Source of the DNA: Prunella strophiata
Taxonomy: Eukaryota > Chordata > Aves > Passeriformes > Prunellidae
NCBI GenBank assembly: GCA_036583965.1
Contig: JAZBQD010000025.1
Location: 13,075,645 to 13,139,644, forward strand
Direction of reading: 5' to 3'
DNA length: 64,000 bases
In this document: positions 61,101 to 64,000 of the stretch, one piece after another
How the letters are laid out: each line of letters begins with the position of its first letter
Numbering within the stretch: position 1 is the stretch's first letter
The notes under the pieces: generated by a model
The model's database searches: none
What the model was told of the DNA's origin: nothing
Seen by the model: the letters and a program-made list of their open reading frames with translations, nothing else
Program-made: the position numbers and the translations under genes

Positions 61101-62408
61101 GAGAAAATACAGAAAGCTGCAAAAGAGGCAAGTTATGAAAGCACCCAACATGATGCCAAGAGTTCTAAAAGTTCTGTGTCGAGTGAAAAAGGTAAAACAA
61201 AAGACCGGGATCATTCTTTGTCAGACAAGGACAGTTCTGAGAAGAGGAAGAGCAGTGTTCAGCCAGAAAAAGAGCACTCAGAACGTACAGCTGAACAAGG
61301 AAATGGAAAAACTGTATCTCAGTCTTCTAAAGATGGCAGATCTTCAGAGAAGCATGACAGTGGCCGTGGCTCCACTGCGAAGGACTTCACTCCCAACCGA
61401 GACAAGAAGTCTGACCATGATGGCAGCAGGGAGCATTCGAGTTCCAAGCGCAGAGATGAGAAGAGTGAATCAGCACGGAGGAAAGACTCCCCATCCCGGA
61501 TCAGAGACTCCACAGCAGTGCAGAAGAGCAAGCCAAGAGAGGAGCGTGTGGAGCCACCCAAAAAGGGCCCTGCGGAGGCCAAGCGGAGCAGCTACAGCCC
61601 CCCGCGGGAGCGCAAGCCCGCCGAGCACAAAGCTGTGCACGACCCCAAGCGCCCCGCCGAGGAACACAAACCCCCGGACAAAAACCCAGGCAAAGAGAAG
61701 GAGAAAGAGAAGGAGAAGGAGAAGGAGAAGCATGTACCAGAAGTCAAGAGCAATAAGGAGAAAGAGCCAGGTGGGAATAAACCACCAGTGAAACAGGACT
61801 CGCCGGAAGTCAAAGCGGAGAAGGAGAGCGTGGCGGCTCAGGGCGATAAAGGCGCGGCGAAGCCGAAGCCGCCGGCCAGCAGCAGCAGCAGCAGCAGCGC
61901 CGCGCGCCTCTCGTCCGACCTGACCCGCGAGACCGACGAGGCCGCCTTCGTGCCAGACTACAACGAGAGCGACAGCGAGAGCAACGTGTCTGCCAAGGAC
62001 GAGGAGGCTGCGGGGAAAACACCCAAAGAGGTGAAGGAAAAGGCTGTGGATAAGGTGAAAGAGGAGGCGGCGGCCCCGGCTCCCGCCGAGCAGCCAGAGG
62101 TGGGCAGGAGCCAGAGCCAGAGCAGCCCCAGCGTCAGCCGCAGCCGCAGCCACAGCCCCTCCGAGAGCCAGACACGGAGCCACAGCAGCAGTGCCAGCTC
62201 AGGGGAGAGTCAGGACAGCAAGAAAAAGAAAAAGAAGAAAGAGAAGAAGAAGCACAAGAAGCACAAGAAACATAAGAAGCATAAGAAACACATGGGAAAT
62301 GAAACAGAATTGGAAAAGAGCCAAAAACACAAACACAAGAAGAAAAAATCGAAGAAGAGCAAAGATAAAGAGAAAGACGACCAAAAAGTGAAATCTGTCA
62401 CGACATAA
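34662..62408 (+). CDS. RBBP6: RBBP6: DWNN/zinc-knuckle/RING E3 ligase and pre-mRNA 3'-processing factor, full-length isoform
   Basis: Seventeen coding exons with GT/AG borders join to 1,781 residues once three one-base insertions in exon 16 are discounted. Exons: 34662-34827, 40412-40511, 43066-43102, 47613-47657, 50046-50134, 50251-50347, 50897-51036, 51884-52056, 52912-53015, 53464-53816, 54650-54743, 54824-54902, 54994-55039, 56161-56523, 56869-56970, 58370-60118, 60797-62408. Domains: ubiquitin-like DWNN (about 1-80), CCHC knuckle (C161, C164, H169, C174), RING (259-299), poly-Q/poly-P (336-354), proline-rich region, RS domain from about 663, long lysine-rich tail. The family (yeast Mpe1) acts in the nucleus in cleavage and polyadenylation, binds Rb and p53, and is an E3 ligase. 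Literal translation stops at 58992-58994, giving 870 residues. The start is the only ATG giving the invariant MSCVHYKFSS. Confidence 0.97.
34828..40411 (+). other. RBBP6: RBBP6 intron 1
   Basis: 5.6 kb, AT-rich compared with upstream sequence. It holds a GC-rich island at about 36030-36200 with a 15-bp direct repeat (ggtgccaccggggct, 36135-36178) and an antisense protein-like open frame (see findings), poly-T near 35427, and an A9G13 tract at 38174-38195. No CR1 is seen. Confidence 0.85.
38174..38195. repeat. A9G13 homopolymer junction
   Basis: Nine A followed by thirteen G within RBBP6 intron 1. Length is likely to be unreliable in any assembly. Confidence 0.9.
40412..40511 (+). CDS. RBBP6: RBBP6 exon 2
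   Basis: The acceptor is gtttccag|aa and the donor is gtaagt. It encodes EYTDDSALIPKNSSVIVRRI and on to KTYV, completing the DWNN fold. Confidence 0.97.
40512..43065 (+). other. RBBP6: RBBP6 intron 2
   Basis: 2.55 kb of AT-rich unique sequence. An AATAAA lies near 42946 on + (in acaaataaatgtctgtgttc). No repeat or gene is recognised. Confidence 0.85.
43066..43102 (+). CDS. RBBP6: RBBP6 exon 3 (37 bp)
   Basis: The acceptor is cttctag|a and the donor is gtatgt at 43103. It encodes SRSEPVSGTSKA. The 37-bp length agrees with the mammalian exon. Skipping the donor gives the short isoform. Confidence 0.95.
43512..43517 (+). terminator. RBBP6: Intronic poly(A) signal for the short RBBP6 isoform
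   Basis: AATAAA 335 nt after the short-isoform stop, followed by a U/GU-rich stretch (tgtttggagtgtattttttg). A second AATAAA at 44794-44799, with gccttgtgtgttccctgg after it, could give a longer 3' UTR. Confidence 0.6.
43518..47612 (+). other. RBBP6: Remainder of RBBP6 intron 3
   Basis: AT-rich unique sequence. It includes the second AATAAA (44794-44799) and a T-rich run at 45159-45180. No exon is seen. Confidence 0.8.
47613..47657 (+). CDS. RBBP6: RBBP6 exon 4 (45 bp)
   Basis: Encodes IDDSSASISLAQLTK exactly, in phase 0 on both sides. The acceptor is gtgaacag. The donor gtatat is the first part of a TA dinucleotide repeat. Confidence 0.96.
47658..47678. repeat. (TA)n microsatellite at the exon 4 splice donor
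   Basis: Alternating TA follows directly on the donor G, so the intron begins with the repeat itself. Confidence 0.95.
47679..50045 (+). other. RBBP6: RBBP6 intron 4
   Basis: AT-rich unique sequence. 47880-49120 has the texture of a 3' UTR and ends with AATAAA at 49098-49103 followed by a GT-rich stretch. A 175-codon open frame on the minus strand (47890-48417) has no family resemblance that I recognise. Confidence 0.75.
50046..50134 (+). CDS. RBBP6: RBBP6 exon 5
   Basis: The acceptor is tgcacag. It encodes TANLAEANASEEDKIKAMMT and on to YDPV. The donor is gtaagt. Confidence 0.97.
50251..50347 (+). CDS. RBBP6: RBBP6 exon 6, CCHC zinc knuckle
   Basis: Encodes NYMKKPVGPPPPSYT then CFRCGKPGHYIKNC, a CCHC knuckle with C161, C164, H169 and C174, expected to bind RNA. 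The acceptor is cttgcag and the donor gtaaga. The preceding intron is only 116 bp. Confidence 0.98.
50348..50896 (+). other. RBBP6: RBBP6 intron 6
   Basis: 549 bp, unique sequence, nothing recognised. Confidence 0.85.
50897..51036 (+). CDS. RBBP6: RBBP6 exon 7
   Basis: Encodes DKNFESVPRIKKSTGIPRSF and on to NTGKYAIPTIDA, the conserved segment between knuckle and RING. The acceptor is taacag and the donor gtaagt. Confidence 0.97.
51037..51883 (+). other. RBBP6: RBBP6 intron 7
   Basis: 847 bp, unique sequence, no repeat or exon recognised. Confidence 0.85.
51884..52056 (+). CDS. RBBP6: RBBP6 exon 8, acidic linker and first half of RING
   Basis: Encodes EAYAIGKKEKPPFLPEEP, an acidic serine stretch, then CLICKDIMTDAVVIPCCGNS YCDE. 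It contains the first RING cysteines (C259, C262, C274, C275, C280). The exon ends one base into the codon for C283. The donor is gtaagt. Confidence 0.98.
52057..52911 (+). other. RBBP6: RBBP6 intron 8 with a CR1 fragment
   Basis: 855 bp. It contains a diverged CR1 3' fragment at 52635-52770; the rest is unique. Confidence 0.85.
52635..52770 (-). mobile_element. Diverged CR1 3'-end fragment, minus orientation
   Basis: cagagtggtttgggttggcc, gttgcaccaagccccatcca, cagctgctctgggcaacctg. It belongs to a CR1 subfamily different from the intergenic copies. Confidence 0.7.
52912..53015 (+). CDS. RBBP6: RBBP6 exon 9, second half of RING
   Basis: Encodes C-IRTALLESEEHTCPTCHQ and DVSPDALIANKFLRQ, including C283, C296 and C299. 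The acceptor is ttcccag and the donor gtaatg. Confidence 0.98.
53016..53463 (+). other. RBBP6: RBBP6 intron 9
   Basis: 448 bp, unique AT-rich sequence with nothing recognised. Confidence 0.85.
53464..53816 (+). CDS. RBBP6: RBBP6 exon 10 with poly-Q and poly-P tracts
   Basis: Encodes AVNNFKNETGYTKRLRKI, nine glutamines (residues 336-344; CAG x4, CAA, CAG x4), leucine, nine prolines (346-354), then a GC-rich linker ending GEKPDGPF. Codon use is far more GC-rich than in neighbouring exons. The donor is gtaagg. Confidence 0.96.
53817..54649 (+). other. RBBP6: RBBP6 intron 10
   Basis: 833 bp of unique sequence. An open frame on + at 54213-54785 runs through into exon 11 but shows no splice or homology support. 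Confidence 0.8.
54650..54743 (+). CDS. RBBP6: RBBP6 exon 11
   Basis: Encodes RDADAVLPPALMTAAELSKS and on to ISSLLEEK. It matches the mammalian segment ending LMEEKG. The acceptor is tttgtag and the donor gtaaat. Confidence 0.93.
54824..54902 (+). CDS. RBBP6: RBBP6 exon 12
   Basis: Encodes GYQVPVLRQPAIPSLLGPQG and on to IPTT. The introns on either side are very short (80 and 91 bp). Confidence 0.94.
54994..55039 (+). CDS. RBBP6: RBBP6 exon 13
   Basis: Encodes GHPMRAGALRRPGWE and ends two bases into the next codon. The donor is gtaagt at 55040. Confidence 0.92.
55040..56160 (+). other. RBBP6: RBBP6 intron 13
   Basis: 1.12 kb, AT-rich on the left and GC-richer from about 55740. The mammalian exon encoding a LGYLVSPPQQ-type segment would be expected here but no such frame is visible. 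Confidence 0.8.
56161..56523 (+). CDS. RBBP6: RBBP6 exon 14, proline-rich region
   Basis: The acceptor is ttctttaaag. It starts SNRGRPHSDRAQRTQ, then a long proline-rich stretch (PVFVPVPPPPLYPPPPH, GVPPPQFPPQFPPGQPP) and TIPTTQAPPLSREEFYREQR. The donor is gtaagt. Confidence 0.96.
56524..56868 (+). other. RBBP6: RBBP6 intron 14
   Basis: 345 bp of AT-rich unique sequence. Confidence 0.85.
56869..56970 (+). CDS. RBBP6: RBBP6 exon 15
   Basis: Encodes EKKKSKLDEFTNDFAKELME followed by YKKIQKERRRSFS, a charged helical segment before the RS domain. The donor is gtaact. Confidence 0.97.
56971..58369 (+). other. RBBP6: RBBP6 intron 15
   Basis: 1.4 kb of unique AT-rich sequence with nothing recognised. 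Confidence 0.85.
58370..60118 (+). CDS. RBBP6: RBBP6 exon 16, RS domain and lysine-rich region, frame broken by three insertions
   Basis: Starts with the RS domain (RSRSYSRSFSRSHSRSYSRS, then SRSRSHGYHRSRSRSPPY) and the conserved NRYREVPPYDMKAYYGRS and EKERYREWERNYREWYEK. The family frame then shifts by +1 at about 58938 (extra g), 59293-59294 (extra g) and 59753-59757 (five A where four are expected), and the correct frame resumes after each. In mammals this region overlaps the reported Rb-binding segment. The exon ends SSSTLVDYT with donor gtacct. Confidence 0.93.
60119..60796 (+). other. RBBP6: RBBP6 intron 16
   Basis: 678 bp of AT-rich unique sequence. Confidence 0.85.
60797..62408 (+). 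CDS. RBBP6: RBBP6 exon 17, last coding exon
   Basis: The acceptor is cctcccag|c. It encodes STSSTGGSPVRKPEEKPDTK, the strongly conserved EYNNDITAPAEDVIIMIQVP and KWDKDDFESEEED, a serine/lysine-rich tail, a KEKEKEKEKEK run near 61699, PDYNESDSESNVS near 61958, and a basic KKHKKHKKHKKH run near 62250. It ends DQKVKSVTT then TAA at 62406-62408. No frameshift. The mammalian p53-binding segment maps to this tail (family knowledge). Confidence 0.97.
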
Positions 62409-62830
62409 ACCGGCAGATAATGAAAAAATGACTTAATTACTAAGTCATCTGTATGATCTTTGTTAAAATGTAAACGACTTCAAGCGTTGTAAATAATGAC
62501 ATGAAAGACCCTGTGCTGCACTTAAAATATTGCTGCTTGATTATTTGATTTTTACATCAGAGCTTTATAAAAGTGAACATTTTGTACAGAATTGTGAGTT
62601 GTGACCATGTAACATGAAAGGTTTTGCTGGGGCATCTTCTTTTTAACCACCAGTTAATTATTTTGGGTGGAGTTTACTGTACTGTGAAGATTTTCACATT
62701 CGGGTTTTTTTTAATTGCCTGGCAGAAGCAGCTGGTACCAGTTACCAAATACCAGCAGATAAAATGCAGAATACATTACAGCCCTGTTATGTCACTTTTT
62801 GATTACAATAAAAAAGTTTTCAGTAAATGA
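62409..62830 (+). other. RBBP6: RBBP6 3' UTR
   Basis: AT-rich, about 420 nt, from the stop to shortly after the poly(A) signal at 62807-62812. Confidence 0.8.
62807..62812 (+). terminator. RBBP6: RBBP6 poly(A) signal AATAAA
   Basis: Canonical signal 398 nt after the stop, with a T-rich stretch just after it. Confidence 0.8.
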
Positions 62831-62875
62831 CCCAATGTGAGATTTCCAGTGGGAGTTGCATGTGAGCAGGGAGCA

Positions 62876-63030
62876 TCCCAACTCTTCCTGTTCCTGGAAG
62901 TGTCCAAGGCCAGGTTGGTCACGGCTTGGAGCAGCCTGGTGTAGTGGAAGGTGTCCCTGCCTATGGCAGAGAGGTGGGACTGGGTGGGCTTTATGGTCCT
63001 TCAACCTAAACCATTCCAGGATTCTGATAG
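62876..63030 (+). mobile_element. CR1 3'-end fragment, plus orientation
   Basis: gtccaaggccaggttggtca, cttggagcagcctggtgtag, gtggaaggtgtccctgccta, ccattccaggattctgatag. It sits just downstream of the RBBP6 poly(A) site. Confidence 0.83.
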
Positions 63031-64000
63031 TAGTGCCAGAGAAATAGCTTGCTGGGAACTATTGTGTGGGAAAAGTAACCTACACAGAGTTTAATTTTGG
63101 GAAAACTGGCAGGACCTGACCTGGGTGGAGGGTGAGGAGGTGCTGGGGGTGGTGTGTGCTGCTCTGTGTGCCCAGGAGCTAGGGGTTTGTAGGGTAGAAC
63201 GTGGGATGTGGCCCCAAAGCTGCAGCCCCCCTTGGTGCTGGCACTGGCTGCTTCAGGTAACCTCAGACACAAAGCTGCCACGTGGCTGCTTTGTTCTGGT
63301 TTGTTTGGAAAGCTGTTCTCCATTGGGGTTGGAACTCTGTGGTCATTTGAGGTCCCTTCCAGCCAAAACCAGTCCAGAATCTGGCAGCACACATTTGCAC
63401 ACAGGGTTAAACTCCCTGTAATTTGCATTTTCTCTCCCAGTGCTGCTCACCAGGTGTTGATGTTTTAAACAGAACTTTTGGTCAGTGTTGGATGTGGCAG
63501 TGACACCTGACAGCCCTGAGCCCTCTGTGATGTGTGGGGCTCAGAAGGGGCAGGACAGGGAAGCCTGGAAAGGCAGGATCCTGCTCTGAGCAGTGATAGG
63601 AGATGGAAAATGGACATCATTAGCTGGACAATTTTAAGATGTAATTTTAACAAGGAGGTGGCAGTGGAGGTGTTGCTCAGCCACCAAAGGCAGCATAGGG
63701 GAATGGGTGTCACTAAGGGCACGATGTCCCCGTGGGATCGAGCAGTGACAGCCCTTGACCGTGGGGTTTGCCCAGAGTTTGGGGTGGGAATGCTGTGTGG
63801 GGAAGGGGCATTTCCTGCTGGCAGAAAGTGTCACCGTGCAGAGGGGCTGTCCTGAGGCTGAGCAGCACAGAAATGGTAACAGGGACATTAATCCTGGGTC
63901 AGGGACTTAGCATCCTGAAAGGTGAAACAGGAGCACACCAGGATCACTGCTGGGTTTCACCCCAGGACTTTGTGCCTTTTCATGTCAGGCCTTCCTGGTG
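63031..64000. other. Intergenic sequence downstream of RBBP6
   Basis: Unique sequence plus a short CR1-terminus-like fragment on + at about 63325-63385 (gttggaactctgtggtcatt, gaggtcccttccagccaaaa). The next gene in the vertebrate order I recall, TNRC6A, is not reached. Confidence 0.5.

Overview
The window is nuclear DNA from a bird, most likely a songbird or other neoavian and probably from a GC-rich microchromosome. The evidence is the spliced vertebrate genes, more than a dozen short CR1 LINE 3'-end fragments of the avian type, and many long micro- and minisatellites. There is no bacterial, phage or plasmid signature, no CRISPR array and no recognisable tRNA or rRNA. Taxon and chromosome are inferred. 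|| Layout. All recognised genes are on the + strand, in the order CACNG3 then RBBP6, which is also the order I recall on human 16p12. Positions 1-12342 are the 3' part of CACNG3 intron 1; exon 1 lies upstream of the window. This stretch holds a 33-bp minisatellite at the left edge, an 18-bp minisatellite, a 1.3-kb (ATCC)n block, a ~41-bp minisatellite, CR1 fragments and several AT-rich islands that look like conserved non-coding elements. CACNG3 exons 2-4 (12343-15726) are intact and encode the last three membrane segments and the PDZ-ligand tail of TARP gamma-3, an AMPA-receptor auxiliary subunit. A poly(A) signal and a ~365-bp (TTCC)n tract follow. || The intergenic stretch 16.7-33.6 kb has no supported gene. 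It carries CR1 pieces, a 33-bp minisatellite, a 1.45-kb array of 19/20-bp units, candidate homeodomain/POU elements, and a 1.6-kb (TGTCCC)n block whose minus strand is a continuous G-quadruplex pattern. || RBBP6 fills 34.0-62.8 kb: a CpG-island promoter, 17 coding exons (34662-62408) and a short 3' UTR. The product is a DWNN / CCHC zinc knuckle / RING / proline-rich / RS / lysine-rich protein, the Mpe1-type subunit of the mRNA 3'-end processing machinery and an E3 ubiquitin ligase. The short DWNN-only isoform made by reading through exon 3 into intron 3 can also be read here, with its own poly(A) signal. || Oddities in RBBP6: three single-base insertions in exon 16 that break the frame (probably assembly errors), a nine-glutamine tract after the RING, no sign of one exon known from mammals, and an exon 4 splice donor that runs straight into a TA microsatellite. 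The remaining 1.2 kb (62.8-64 kb) is intergenic with two CR1 fragments. || The two genes act in unrelated pathways (synaptic AMPA receptors; mRNA 3' processing and ubiquitination). Nothing here suggests co-regulation, so the intergenic repeats and possible CTCF-like sites may separate a neuronal from a housekeeping domain (inference).
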